A DNA stretch of 64,000 bases from Neobacillus niacini (GCF_019749295.1 NZ_JACWFG010000011.1:124001-188000), one strand, 5' to 3'; counted from the stretch's first letter, positions 1 through 9,906 are shown. Translations and numbers: made by a program. Notes: a model not told the origin generated them from the sequence alone.

Positions 1-100
1 GCTTATGCGAGAGTAAAGAGAGCTTATGCGAGAGTAAACTGAGTTATGCGCCAGTAAACTGGGGTATGCGCCAGTAAACTGGGGTATACGCCAGACCCGA
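1..100. repeat. 20-bp tandem repeat
   Basis: Five imperfect copies of a unit with TATGCG/TATACG at 4, 25, 45, 65 and 85, so the period is 20 bp (21 for the first step). The middle copies contain CCAGTAAACTGG, a palindrome with 5-bp arms. The array runs off the left edge, so its full length is unknown. No reading frame with a ribosome binding site is seen in it. Confidence 0.8.
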
Positions 101-170
101 TGTTCATAAGACATGCCTGAGGAGAATAAATATCAAATTAGTGTGGTATTTTTTCCTAGGAGGAATGGAC

Positions 171-968
171 ATGAATGATGTTGTTGAAAGGTCGGCCAGA
201 TTTGAACACCGTTTTTGGCTTCAGATATTAGGTGATCATTCCCGGTTTATTTTTGAAGCTCTTGCTCCCATTCAAAAGTCAGAGATTGAGCAGGCACAAA
301 ATTTTATTAACATATTTGATACACTTCTTGAACGTGCAAAATCCGCGCCGCCACGGGAACTAGCAGCACAAGTAGAACCAGAGGTAATGAAGCTGCGGGC
401 TTTCAAATTAGATCTAATAAAACAACATCTGGTCGGAAAAATTAAGATACATCTTACACCAACATTTATTAATCACATGGTAAATGAATTAGAGGAATAT
501 GTAAGGATTTTAAAATACTTAAAGGAGGGGAAAGTCCCGCCTGTTTACCACGAACTTCATCATCATCTGCTTTGGTTATTAGACGCAGCAGGTCACTCAA
601 ATGCTATCTATTCCAATTTAGATGGTGTAGAAAAGAAATTAAGAGAGAAAAGTAAGGCATTTATGAAGGACTTTGAAGGTTTTTATCTAAAAGCAGTAGA
701 ACTGGCAGGATTTTTAAGAACCAATTTGACGAACTTTCCCGCCCTGGAAAAAATGACGAATGATGCCCAATTAGAAATTAAGTTATTCCAAAATTTTCTA
801 ACGGAAATAGAAGAATTAGAACTAAGTAACCAAGCGTTGGGCACTTTTGCACCGTTAATGGCGGATCATATGTATCGGGAAGAATGTTACTACTTAATGA
901 AATTAGCAGAATCGGCAAACATTGAACCGCCGAATTGTGATCCTGCCAAACCAAGACTTAAGGAATGA
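171..968 (+). CDS. DUF2935 family protein
   Basis: A 265-residue soluble, alpha-helical protein that I recognise as the DUF2935 family of Bacillaceae, a helix-bundle family of unknown function. Two similar halves can be seen: the first opens with FEHRFWLQILGDHSRFI near residue 10, and His/Glu-rich stretches recur (HELHHHLLWLLDAAGHS near 140; MYREECYYLMKL near 240). This pattern would suit a metal-binding four-helix bundle, but that is inference. The start is ATG 171, because TAGGAGGA at 157-164 is 6-7 nt upstream; the in-frame ATG at 165 and GTG at 141 are too close or lack a site. A strong intrinsic terminator follows directly, so the gene is probably monocistronic. Confidence 0.8.
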   Translation: MNDVVERSARFEHRFWLQILGDHSRFIFEALAPIQKSEIEQAQNFINIFDTLLERAKSAPPRELAAQVEPEVMKLRAFKLDLIKQHLVGKIKIHLTPTFINHMVNELEEYVRILKYLKEGKVPPVYHELHHHLLWLLDAAGHSNAIYSNLDGVEKKLREKSKAFMKDFEGFYLKAVELAGFLRTNLTNFPALEKMTNDAQLEIKLFQNFLTEIEELELSNQALGTFAPLMADHMYREECYYLMKLAESANIEPPNCDPAKPRLKE

Positions 969-983
969 AAAAATTTATTATGT

Positions 984-1016
984 TGTTCAGGGGGATCATC
1001 TCCTGAACATTTTTTT
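984..1016 (+). terminator. Rho-independent terminator
   Basis: Stem TGTTCAGG (984-991) pairs with CCTGAACA (1002-1009) and is followed by seven T. It ends the DUF2935 gene and sits just past the stop of the convergent gene at 1026. Confidence 0.9.
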
Positions 1017-1025
1017 GTCAGTTGT

Positions 1026-1577
1026 TTATGCCTCTAATGAAACGACATTTGTAATAAGCAGAGATTTCTCCGAAAAAATGCAATACAAATTTGTCCTCAT
1101 ATTATGGATCATTGCTTGGCGAATTGATAAGCCTTCGTATCCCTGCTTTATTAGGCTCCTTCGAAACTCTGTATTGGCTTCTTCTTTATTTAGAAGAATT
1201 GCACCATCTTTCCAGGTAACATTTTTCTTTTTGGCACCTAAATAATCACAATATACGTCTCGTTCCCTCATAAACAAATCAAATGATTCCTCTGTATTAG
1301 ATTCGTAAATTTTTAAATTTGGTTCATCTATATATACCTTATAAATAAACCCGCTAATGGGCCTTTCATATTGAATAACCTTTGGTTCACCATTCTCCCA
1401 GAACTCGCTCTTAGATTTTTCAATCACCGTCTCTGAACCAATCGCAAACGGTTTGGCTGTTCTGATATCTGAAGTGAACCAAAATCCAATCGTATTGATA
1501 TCGTGACTTAAGTTTTGAACGACGGTTTCTTCATTGAAATTTTGAAAATTTCTTATAGAACCATGGTAAATAATCAT
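1026..1577 (-). CDS. ADP-ribosyltransferase-like (ART-PolyVal type) protein
   Basis: A 183-residue protein. The N-terminus MIIYHGS, followed about 25 residues on by GFWFTSDIRTAKPFA, matches the layout of ART-PolyVal/DUF3990-like ADP-ribosyltransferase domains, where a [YF]HG[ST] start is followed by G-x-[FW]-[FW]-T/S-x-D-x-x-x-A. The central part carries two Tyr-rich segments (RPISGFIYKVYIDEPNLK; RERDVYCDYLGAKKK). No catalytic Glu can be assigned with confidence and activity is not proven. The start is the third in-frame ATG (1577), because GGAGG lies 8 nt before it. The gene stands alone: no immunity-like partner, secretion signal or phage gene is adjacent. Family members occur in phages and toxins, so a mobile origin is possible. 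Confidence 0.5.
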   Translation of the reverse strand: MIIYHGSIRNFQNFNEETVVQNLSHDINTIGFWFTSDIRTAKPFAIGSETVIEKSKSEFWENGEPKVIQYERPISGFIYKVYIDEPNLKIYESNTEESFDLFMRERDVYCDYLGAKKKNVTWKDGAILLNKEEANTEFRRSLIKQGYEGLSIRQAMIHNMRTNLYCIFSEKSLLITNVVSLEA

Positions 1578-1670
1578 TTGCATAACCTCCATTATTAACT
1601 TACCCCAATTCGGTATATTTCTTTAACCCTCTATAGATAATAAATATGATTTACTAAAGGAGATGACACA

Positions 1671-1817
1671 ATGAATACGAAGGATAATTTCAAAACAGGT
1701 GCAAAGGTAACTGCGGATAATCAAATTTATGGAACAGTTAATAGTAAGAGTAAAAATGGTACCGGTGATTCACCAAATGATAATGTCAGTAAGAATAAAA
1801 AGGGACTTGATCGTTAA
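1671..1817 (+). CDS. Small hydrophilic protein, 48 aa
   Basis: ATG 1671 is preceded by AAAGGAGATGACACA, an excellent ribosome binding site, and the frame runs 48 codons to TAA at 1815, directly before a terminator. The product is rich in Lys, Asn, Asp, Ser and Gly with no hydrophobic segment (starts MNTKDNFKTGAKVTADNQIY), so it is probably disordered. Composition resembles small spore-associated proteins of Bacillus, but I do not recognise the family. The signals on both sides make it a real gene. Confidence 0.75.
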   Translation: MNTKDNFKTGAKVTADNQIYGTVNSKSKNGTGDSPNDNVSKNKKGLDR

Positions 1818-1825
1818 GGGAGAAG

Positions 1826-1850
1826 CAGCCAATTATATTGGCTGTTTTTT
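1826..1850 (+). terminator. Rho-independent terminator
   Basis: CAGCCAAT (1826-1833) pairs with ATTGGCTG (1837-1844), followed by six T. Confidence 0.9.
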
Positions 1851-1899
1851 ATGTACCTCAATGAACCGCTTATGAAACAATAAAAGGGGAGGACTGTGC

Positions 1900-2187
1900 T
1901 TGGATAAAAAGAATCTAAGCGAACAAGAGTGGGTGTATAATTATCTACAGAATCGTGCTAACCCCTTACCCCTTGTTTTAGGTACGAAGGGTACATGGGG
2001 GATTAATGACAGTAAGGCAATTATTTTAGTGGCATTTACCCTGCCAGATATTGCAATTATTAGAGATATGCACAATGTCACAAAAAATCCTATACGAGAA
2101 ATGAGATATAAAAACATCGTTTATTACGCAGTAAATATCGTAGCCAAAAATCAAGTTGAGTACGTGATTGATTATTGGAAAGAATAA
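1900..2187 (+). CDS. Hypothetical protein, 95 aa
   Basis: TTG 1900 lies 7 nt after GGGGAGG, which supports the start. The product is a small mixed alpha/beta protein with no signal peptide or clear membrane span. A moderately hydrophobic strand-like stretch (AIILVAFTLPDIAIIRDMH) lies near residues 40-58, and the C-terminus VEYVIDYWKE is typical of small cytosolic Bacillus proteins. Family not recognised. It is followed 34 nt later by the glycosylase-like gene in the same direction, so they may be cotranscribed. Confidence 0.65.
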   Translation: MDKKNLSEQEWVYNYLQNRANPLPLVLGTKGTWGINDSKAIILVAFTLPDIAIIRDMHNVTKNPIREMRYKNIVYYAVNIVAKNQVEYVIDYWKE

Positions 2188-2221
2188 CAAAATGAAAAAC
2201 TAGTACCAGGAGATGGATGCT

Positions 2222-2803
2222 ATGTCTGCTTTTTGCTCGGAATTATGGCCAGAGGAACCAACCCCTGAAGCCTATCAAGATTGTCGTGAATGCGGCCTAT
2301 ATAAACACGGAACTCGTATGGTCTGGGGAGAAGGTAATCCAGATGCTCCTATTATGGTTATACTGGATAACCCGGGAGCCAGAGAAGACCGTGAAGGAAA
2401 TCCAATGGTCTGCGGAACTCGACAAACTTTACAACAAGCTGCAAGCGAAGTTGGATTAAAAATGGACGACCTCTACGTGACTTTCATTCTAAAAAGAAGA
2501 CCAGTCCGGGCTTATGAAAAGGATCAGACGCGCCAAACTTGTATGATTCATTTAGAACAACAAATCCACCATAAAAAGCCGAAGCTTATTTTATGTTTAG
2601 GAAATGTAGCAGTCCAATCCTTCTTTCATGACTCTGAAGCTGAAGTTAAGAACTTACGAGGTACTTGGCACGATGTGAATGGTTTTCAGACAACTGTTGC
2701 TTACCATCCACTAGCCGTAAGACGCAGACCTAACTTATGGAACATGTTTTTACAAGACATGGCATTTGTTGCAGAGGAATTAAAATCTACGAATACGAAG
2801 TGA
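2222..2803 (+). CDS. Uracil-DNA glycosylase superfamily protein (divergent family 4/5-like)
   Basis: A 193-residue protein with the UDG-superfamily plan: an N-terminal C-x2-C (Cys21, Cys24), a motif 1 region APIMVILDNPGAREDREGNP (residues 42-61) corresponding to GEAPGxxED of family 4, a YVTFILKRRP strand (84-93), and a C-terminal AYHPLAVRR corresponding to the HPS/HPR motif. Family 4 enzymes bind [4Fe-4S] through four Cys. Here the third ligand position, normally K-C-R-P, reads K-R-R-P, while the last is kept (Cys106), so cluster binding is doubtful. Role by family: uracil or deaminated-base excision from DNA. ATG 2222 is chosen because AGGAG at 2208-2212 abuts the ATG at 2213 but is 9 nt from 2222. 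Confidence 0.75.
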   Translation: MSAFCSELWPEEPTPEAYQDCRECGLYKHGTRMVWGEGNPDAPIMVILDNPGAREDREGNPMVCGTRQTLQQAASEVGLKMDDLYVTFILKRRPVRAYEKDQTRQTCMIHLEQQIHHKKPKLILCLGNVAVQSFFHDSEAEVKNLRGTWHDVNGFQTTVAYHPLAVRRRPNLWNMFLQDMAFVAEELKSTNTK

Positions 2804-2806
2804 ACA

Positions 2807-2850
2807 GGCACCCGGCCATTTAAGATAATATAACTGGGTGCCCATTTTAT
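2807..2850 (+). terminator. Probable intrinsic terminator
   Basis: GGCACCC (2807-2813) pairs with GGGTGCC (2836-2842) across a long loop, followed by CATTTTATT. It sits 4 nt after the stop of the glycosylase-like gene. Confidence 0.65.
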
Positions 2851-2875
2851 TGACAATTTACCTAAGGAGCTAAAT

Positions 2876-2932
2876 ATGGATTATATACCGGTAGCGGAAG
2901 AACTGTTTCATCTCATGACAAGAACAGCTTGA
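2876..2932 (+). pseudogene. Possible 18-codon remnant or leader ORF
   Basis: CCTAAGGAG precedes ATG 2876 by 6 nt, giving a good translation start, but the frame stops after 18 codons (MDYIPVAEELFHLMTRTA). The peptide looks like the amino end of an alpha-helical regulator (the LFHLM segment recalls MarR-type N-termini) rather than a complete protein. No continuation in other frames was recognised. It may be the stub of a deleted gene or a short leader. Confidence 0.3.
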
Positions 2933-2999
2933 ACTCTCATTAACCGCTAGGTAATGGAATAGCTGCACATTAAATACACCATAGAAATATTGTTATGAA

Positions 3000-3140
3000 T
3001 TGTTCCCTTGATCCTTGATAATAGAGTGACAAGGGAACGATACCTGGAGAATCGTTCCCTAGAACATCGAAAACACGAAGTCGAGGTAACAATAATGGCT
3101 GAATCGTTCCCTGGAACTGCAAAAAACGAATAGTAACGGA
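3000..3140. repeat. Intergenic repeat built on GTTCCC units
   Basis: A stretch with several copies of GTTCCCT or its complement AGGGAAC. TGTTCCCTTG near 3000 faces CAAGGGAAC at 3030-3038 as an inverted repeat, and AATCGTTCCCT occurs twice (about 3050 and 3103). The spurious open frame across the minus strand of this region is of a type I have seen repeatedly as false ORFs in Bacillaceae genomes, which suggests an interspersed genus-specific repeat. No gene is supported. Confidence 0.5.
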
Positions 3141-3184
3141 ACAATACTTATAGTATTAATATACCAATCTGTCTGTTCATAGTA

Positions 3185-3215
3185 AAAGGGCTCTCCAAGT
3201 ATATGGGAGCCCTTT
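3185..3215 (-). terminator. Terminator for the Gfo/Idh/MocA-ThuA operon
   Basis: AAAGGGCTC (3185-3193) pairs with GAGCCCTTT (3207-3215); read on the minus strand it ends in TTTTACT. It lies 31 nt past the stop of the last gene of the minus-strand operon. Confidence 0.7.
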
Positions 3216-3246
3216 ACTTTGAAAGTATACAATTCTAGCGAATGAC

Positions 3247-4338
3247 TTAAGCCTGTAATTCCAAAGATACAGATTCAGGACGCTCACAGGTACTTTCCAT
3301 TAAATAATGTTTACCACTATCTGAGGAATCATGGAAGCCATGCATCGCTTCTAAAACGTGATACGCTAATTCGCTATTTGCTCGATATTTCCCACCTTCA
3401 AGGATGGCTTTAGCCATATCTGCAACGCCAAGCCCTCTATTGTTTTGGGAATATCCATACGGAAGAGGAACCTCTTTAAACTCATTTTCGTCACGTTTCC
3501 TTATTTTTACAGGACCACCGAACGTATTGGGATCAGGGACTAGTAAAGTTCCTTCACTGCCATAAATTTCAATAGGGGGCAGCGATGTACCGCCAAAGGC
3601 ATCAAAGCTTGTAGTAATACTTCCAATTACACCCGATGCAAAATCGATTACACCTGAGATATGTGTAGGGGTGGATACTTCGATTTTAGTACCTGCTTTT
3701 GGTGTACTAAGCACCGTTCTTTCTTGATAACTGATACGAGTAGAACCAGAAATTCGTTTGATTGGTCCTAAAAGGGCCACTAAGGCCGTTAAGTAATAAG
3801 GACCCATATCAAACATAGGTCCGCCGCCATTATCATAATAAAAGGCAGGGTCTGGATGCCAATGTTCGTGCCCGCGGCAAATCATGAATGCGGATGCACC
3901 AATCGGAACTCCAATTTCACCTTGTTCGATTAGATTGATTGCGGTTTGTATACCAGCACCTAAGAAGGTGTCAGGTGCACTGCCAACAAGAAGATTATGT
4001 TTCTTTGCGGTTTCTAAAATTTGTCTTCCTTCCTCGCGTGTCACAGCAAGTGGTTTTTCTGTATAAACATGCTTTCCTGCCTCAAGTGCTTGAATGCAAA
4101 CAGAGGCATGTGCTTTAGGTATGGTTAGATTAATGACAAGTTCAATCGCTGGGTCAGCCAGTAACTCTTCTACGGAACAAGCCTTGGGGACACCGAACTT
4201 TTCAGCTTGAGATTGGGCACGCTCCACATCTAAATCGGCACAGGCAACAAGCTCGAGTTGCGGGAACTTCGGACAGTTTTCCATATAAATAGAACTAATA
4301 TTTCCACAACCGATGATACCAATTTTAAGTTTTTTCAT
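3247..4338 (-). CDS. Gfo/Idh/MocA family oxidoreductase
   Basis: A 363-residue NAD(P)-dependent sugar dehydrogenase-type protein. The Rossmann motif GIIGCGNISS is at residues 7-16 and the family EKPLAVT motif near 95. The C-terminal beta-sheet domain contains GGGPMFDMGPYYLTALVALLGP, the stretch that carries the catalytic-site Asp/His in this family. GGAGG lies 6 nt before ATG 4338. It is the last gene of a three-gene minus-strand operon with a ThuA-like protein and a second oxidoreductase. In ThuA/ThuB-like systems such dehydrogenases oxidise sugar hydroxyls (3-keto-sugar formation); the substrate here cannot be read from sequence. Confidence 0.85.
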   Translation of the reverse strand: MKKLKIGIIGCGNISSIYMENCPKFPQLELVACADLDVERAQSQAEKFGVPKACSVEELLADPAIELVINLTIPKAHASVCIQALEAGKHVYTEKPLAVTREEGRQILETAKKHNLLVGSAPDTFLGAGIQTAINLIEQGEIGVPIGASAFMICRGHEHWHPDPAFYYDNGGGPMFDMGPYYLTALVALLGPIKRISGSTRISYQERTVLSTPKAGTKIEVSTPTHISGVIDFASGVIGSITTSFDAFGGTSLPPIEIYGSEGTLLVPDPNTFGGPVKIRKRDENEFKEVPLPYGYSQNNRGLGVADMAKAILEGGKYRANSELAYHVLEAMHGFHDSSDSGKHYLMESTCERPESVSLELQA

Positions 4339-4396
4339 TAGGATCCTCCCGATTATTTTATTTTACATTCCATAAGCTCTTCGAAATTCGCTTTAC

Positions 4397-5122
4397 TTAT
4401 TGGCTGTCTCCCATACCTGTGTAGGTCCGTACATTTCCATAATTAAGCGCTGCATCTCGTTTTTTTCCTTCAGCGGCCCACAAAAATCCACGGCGCATAA
4501 TGAGTGAAACTTCCGGAAGGGCAATGATATTAGCTTGATGGCCTAATGAGTTATAAAATACATTTCCCTGACCCCAGCGTTTCGTCCAAACTACAGGCAT
4601 ATCAACAGCTTTATTCGCAGCATGAGGTCCGTCAACAACCGGGAAGCGAGTGGTAGCTAATACTTCAACAGCTGGATCGTAATGTAGATAATATTGCTCA
4701 CTAGCCACTTTAAAATCAGAGAGACCCTCTAATAGGGGACTGGAGGAATGTTTGATGTTGACTGTATATTCCACACCATCATTTCCTGGATGTGCCACCC
4801 AATTTCCGCCTGTCATAAACTGCCAGTCCACATTATTTCGAAAAGAATCGCACATTCCACCATGGCATCCAGCTAATCCTGTACCAGCGGCGACTGCTTC
4901 GGATATATTTAAGACATATTTTTTTTCAATTTCACCCATCGTCCAGTGGGGAACGATTAAATCCAAAGATTTTAACTTTTCTTTGTCATCATAAGAATCG
5001 AGTGAATTAGATACTTCTACTTGGAAGTTTTCCTCCTCAAGGATCCCTTTAAAGATTTCAGCTACTTGTTCCGGCTGATGGCCATCCCATCCGCCCCAAA
5101 CAATCAATGCACTCTTTTTCAT
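4397..5122 (-). CDS. ThuA-like domain protein
   Basis: A 241-residue protein of the ThuA (trehalose utilisation) family, with a class I glutamine amidotransferase-like flavodoxin fold. Family motifs seen: ALIVWGGWDGHQPEQVAEIF at residues 5-24, LDLIVPHWTMGEI near 55, and GTGLAGCHGGMCDSF near 83, where the family places Cys and His. A later GGNWVAHPG and PVVWTKRWGQGNVFYNSLGH are also typical. In rhizobia ThuA acts with the Gfo/Idh/MocA protein ThuB on trehalose-type disaccharides; the same pairing occurs here on both sides. GGGAG is 10 nt before ATG 5122. The catalytic activity of the family is still poorly defined. Confidence 0.85.
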   Translation of the reverse strand: MKKSALIVWGGWDGHQPEQVAEIFKGILEEENFQVEVSNSLDSYDDKEKLKSLDLIVPHWTMGEIEKKYVLNISEAVAAGTGLAGCHGGMCDSFRNNVDWQFMTGGNWVAHPGNDGVEYTVNIKHSSSPLLEGLSDFKVASEQYYLHYDPAVEVLATTRFPVVDGPHAANKAVDMPVVWTKRWGQGNVFYNSLGHQANIIALPEVSLIMRRGFLWAAEGKKRDAALNYGNVRTYTGMGDSQ

Positions 5123-5148
5123 GATAAAAGCACTCCCTTTATTATTTT

Positions 5149-6309
5149 TTATACGTCAGAAATACGAATCCATTGGCGTTTTTCAATCGATAAATCAACC
5201 GCTTCTAATACTTCCTGGCACTTTACACCATCACGAAAGTTCGGAACAGGGAGTCGATTTTCCCGGAAAGATTCCATAAGTTCAACCATTTCATGAATAA
5301 ACGTATGTTCATAACCAATCGTATGTCCTGGCGGCCACCAGTTTTCTGCGTAAGCGTGAGCAGGGTCTGTTGCTAAGACGCGGCGGAAGCCTTGGACATC
5401 TTCTTGATCATCAACGAAATAAACTTGCAGTTCATTCATCCGTTCAAAATCAAAGATAACACTGCCTTTACTGCCATTAATCTCAAATGAATTGGTAGAA
5501 CGGTGGCCAGCCGCAAAGCGAGTTGCTTCAAAGCTTCCTAAAGCTCCGTTAGCAAACCGAGCTAGAAATAGGGTAGCGTCATCCACTGTCACTTCACCTT
5601 TTTCATTACTATCACTGCCTTTTGCTGATAAACCTGTCATCTGAGAAGGAAGTGGCCGTTCTTTAATAAACGTTTCGTTCATACCAATTACTTCGGTAAT
5701 ATCGCCGATTAGGTAGTGAGATAAATCGATTAAATGAGCTCCGAGGTCTCCGTGAGAGCCTGAACCTGCAATTTCTTTCTGAAGTCTCCAGGCTAGCGGG
5801 AAGTTTGGATCCACGAGCCAATCCTGTAAAAACCATGCACGGAAATGATAGATATCGCCGAGCCTTCCTTCGTCAATAAGCTTTTTAGCGAGCATAACTG
5901 CAGGTGCGAAGCGATAGTTAAATCCAACCATATGTTTGACCCCTGCAGCCTCGACAACCTCAAGCATTTCTCGGGAATCTTTTAATGTAAGCGCTAACGG
6001 TTTTTCGCAAAAAACATGTTTGCCCGCTTGAGCAGCAGCAATGGTTATTTCTTTATGTACATCACTAGGTGCATTAATATCGATTAAATCAATGTCATCT
6101 CTTTCCAGGAGGCTTTTCCAGTCACTGGTGTATTCCTCCCAGCCAAATTGCCTGGCTGCTGTGCTCACACCTTTTAGGTCACGTCCGCAAATAACCTTCA
6201 TCTCAGGATGAACAGTATTTGGGAAGAAGAGTGGAAGATCTCGGTAAGCATGACTGTGTGCTTTTCCCATAAATTTATAGCCGACCATTCCAATTCTAAG
6301 TTTTTCCAT
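5149..6309 (-). CDS. Gfo/Idh/MocA family oxidoreductase
   Basis: A 386-residue dehydrogenase, first gene of the operon. Rossmann motif RIGMVGYKFMGKAHSHAY (residues 5-22; GxxGxxG-like with G-Y-K-F-M-G), EKPLALT near 95, and a C-terminal GSHGDLGAHLIDLSHYLIG segment with the Asp and His used in catalysis by relatives. ATG 6309 is preferred over TTG 6315, because GGAG ends 7 nt before the ATG. Expression is probably controlled by the divergent AraC regulator at 6441. Distinct from the paralogue at 3247, so the two likely act on different carbons or steps of the same sugar. Confidence 0.85.
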   Translation of the reverse strand: MEKLRIGMVGYKFMGKAHSHAYRDLPLFFPNTVHPEMKVICGRDLKGVSTAARQFGWEEYTSDWKSLLERDDIDLIDINAPSDVHKEITIAAAQAGKHVFCEKPLALTLKDSREMLEVVEAAGVKHMVGFNYRFAPAVMLAKKLIDEGRLGDIYHFRAWFLQDWLVDPNFPLAWRLQKEIAGSGSHGDLGAHLIDLSHYLIGDITEVIGMNETFIKERPLPSQMTGLSAKGSDSNEKGEVTVDDATLFLARFANGALGSFEATRFAAGHRSTNSFEINGSKGSVIFDFERMNELQVYFVDDQEDVQGFRRVLATDPAHAYAENWWPPGHTIGYEHTFIHEMVELMESFRENRLPVPNFRDGVKCQEVLEAVDLSIEKRQWIRISDV

Positions 6310-6357
6310 TGCCAATCTCCTTTTTTATGTCATGAAATCACTCTTATATCGATAAAT

Positions 6358-6370
6358 CTATCATTGATAG
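6358..6370. promoter_or_regulatory. Palindrome between divergent promoters
   Basis: CTATCATTGATAG is a perfect 6-bp inverted repeat around one base. It lies 2 nt upstream of the -35 box of the araC-type gene and overlaps the expected -35 region of the opposing operon, whose best -10 is the minus-strand TATAAG at 6343-6348. It is therefore a plausible binding site for the regulator. Confidence 0.5.
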
Positions 6371-6372
6371 GT

Positions 6373-6401
6373 TTGACACAACAAGTAAAAACTTATATAA
6401 T
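6373..6401 (+). promoter_or_regulatory. Sigma-A promoter of the AraC regulator
   Basis: TTGACA (6373-6378), 17-nt spacer, TATAAT (6396-6401): perfect consensus hexamers with perfect spacing, 40 nt before the ATG at 6441. Confidence 0.9.
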
Positions 6402-6440
6402 CCTAGACAAAATTCACTCTTTACTGAGGATGGTCTTATC

Positions 6441-7271
6441 ATGTTAATATATGAAGCACACCATTTTGATTTAATATCAAACTATCATACCTTAAATTTA
6501 AACTTCCCAAGCCATCTCCATCGTGGTTTTGAATTATTATTCCTCGTAGATGGGGAAATGGAAGTCATTATTAGGCAAAAAAGTTACCAGTTAAAAACTG
6601 GACAATTCTTACTCATATTGCCTTATGAAATTCACTCGTTTAGTACAAAATCACATTCTCGCGCCAACATTTGTATTTTTTCGCCAGACTATGTTCCAAC
6701 ATTTCAAAGGATGATAGAAAATAGTTCACTTGAAAATCCAGTTTTCAACCTTTCTAATGAAGCAAATACACTAATTTCTAGAACACTTTTCAAAGAAAAC
6801 TCAAATCTCCTAGAACAAAAGGCCTGTCTCTATTTATTATTAGCGGAGCTAATGGGACAAACCAGCTTAATTAAAGGCGACAAACAAGATCCAGAGCTGC
6901 TTCATAAGTTGTTAACGCATGTTCAGAACCATTTTACAGAATCGATTTCTTTGAAAAGTATCGCTGGTACACTAGGTTACAGTTATAATTATTTATCGAA
7001 GTATTTTAATACTCATATTAGTATGTCTTTTGTGGATTTTCTAAATGAAACTAGGGTTAACTATGCATGCCATCTATTAATCTATACTGAGAAAAATATT
7101 ACTGAAATTGCTCATCTATGCGGATATGAAAGCATACGTTCATTTAATCGTAATTTTGTAAAGATAAAAACTTGTACACCAAAGGAGTACCGAGAAAAGC
7201 AGCCGCAGTCGTTTATGGATCTGTATCCTTTGGAACCTGAAATTTATATTAATAATTCAAACGAAAGCTGA
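6441..7271 (+). CDS. AraC family transcriptional regulator
   Basis: A 276-residue regulator with an N-terminal cupin sensor (HLHRGFELLFLVDGEMEVII, residues 26-45, with the usual His residues) and a C-terminal double helix-turn-helix from about 165 (SLKSIAGTLGYSYNYLSKYF, then ITEIAHLCGYESIRSFNRNF). It is divergent from the ThuA/dehydrogenase operon and separated from it by a short promoter region holding a palindrome, so it most likely activates that operon in response to the sugar. It has its own consensus promoter. GAGGA is 10 nt before the ATG. A hairpin terminator follows at 7263. Confidence 0.9.
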   Translation: MLIYEAHHFDLISNYHTLNLNFPSHLHRGFELLFLVDGEMEVIIRQKSYQLKTGQFLLILPYEIHSFSTKSHSRANICIFSPDYVPTFQRMIENSSLENPVFNLSNEANTLISRTLFKENSNLLEQKACLYLLLAELMGQTSLIKGDKQDPELLHKLLTHVQNHFTESISLKSIAGTLGYSYNYLSKYFNTHISMSFVDFLNETRVNYACHLLIYTEKNITEIAHLCGYESIRSFNRNFVKIKTCTPKEYREKQPQSFMDLYPLEPEIYINNSNES

Positions 7272-7297
7272 CTTGTATCAATATCGAGTCAGCTTTT
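7263..7297 (+). terminator. Rho-independent terminator
   Basis: AAAGCTGACT pairs with AGTCAGCTTT around a 13-nt loop, followed by a T run. It overlaps the last codons of the AraC gene. Confidence 0.85.
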
Positions 7298-7339
7298 TAA
7301 TTTCTGGCTGTGTTAAAGCTAAATGTTGATTTTAGCACT

Positions 7340-7470
7340 CTGTTGATTTGCGCGGAAGGCACGAAGACTCTGCAGGAGTACGGAGCAGGTGAGACCCCAC
7401 AGGCGCAAGCGCCGAGGAGGCTCGCCGCAACTCCTGCGGAAAGCGAAGTGCCTGGAGCGCAAATCAACAG
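7340..7470. repeat. Long imperfect hairpin repeat, copy 1
   Basis: The termini CTGTTGATTTGCGC (7340-7353) and GCGCAAATCAACAG (7457-7470) are perfect 14-bp inverted repeats. Inside are further pairing segments (ACTCTGCAGGAGT; GGCGCAAGCGCC; CTCCTGCGGAAAGCGAAG). The interior is GC-rich compared with its surroundings. A second copy is at 23517-23647 with compensatory changes in the terminal stem. This is a REP-like intergenic element of Bacillaceae with no coding capacity. Confidence 0.85.
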
Positions 7471-7541
7471 ACCAATTAACACAGTCTAATTTTAATGTAT
7501 TGGAGAAGACTGCATTAAAACAGCTCCTAAATGTTAAAACT

Positions 7542-9884
<2,343 letters not shown>

Positions 9885-9906
9885 AGTACAAATCAGATAA
9901 ACTAAG

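Noticed and set aside
922..1245. 107-codon plus-strand frame
   Set aside because: It overlaps two well-supported genes and a terminator on the opposite strand; it is a shadow of the 1026-1577 gene.
2947..3144. 65-codon minus-strand open frame
   Set aside because: It lies wholly in an intergenic repeat, has no ribosome binding site, and looks like the false ORFs such repeats generate.
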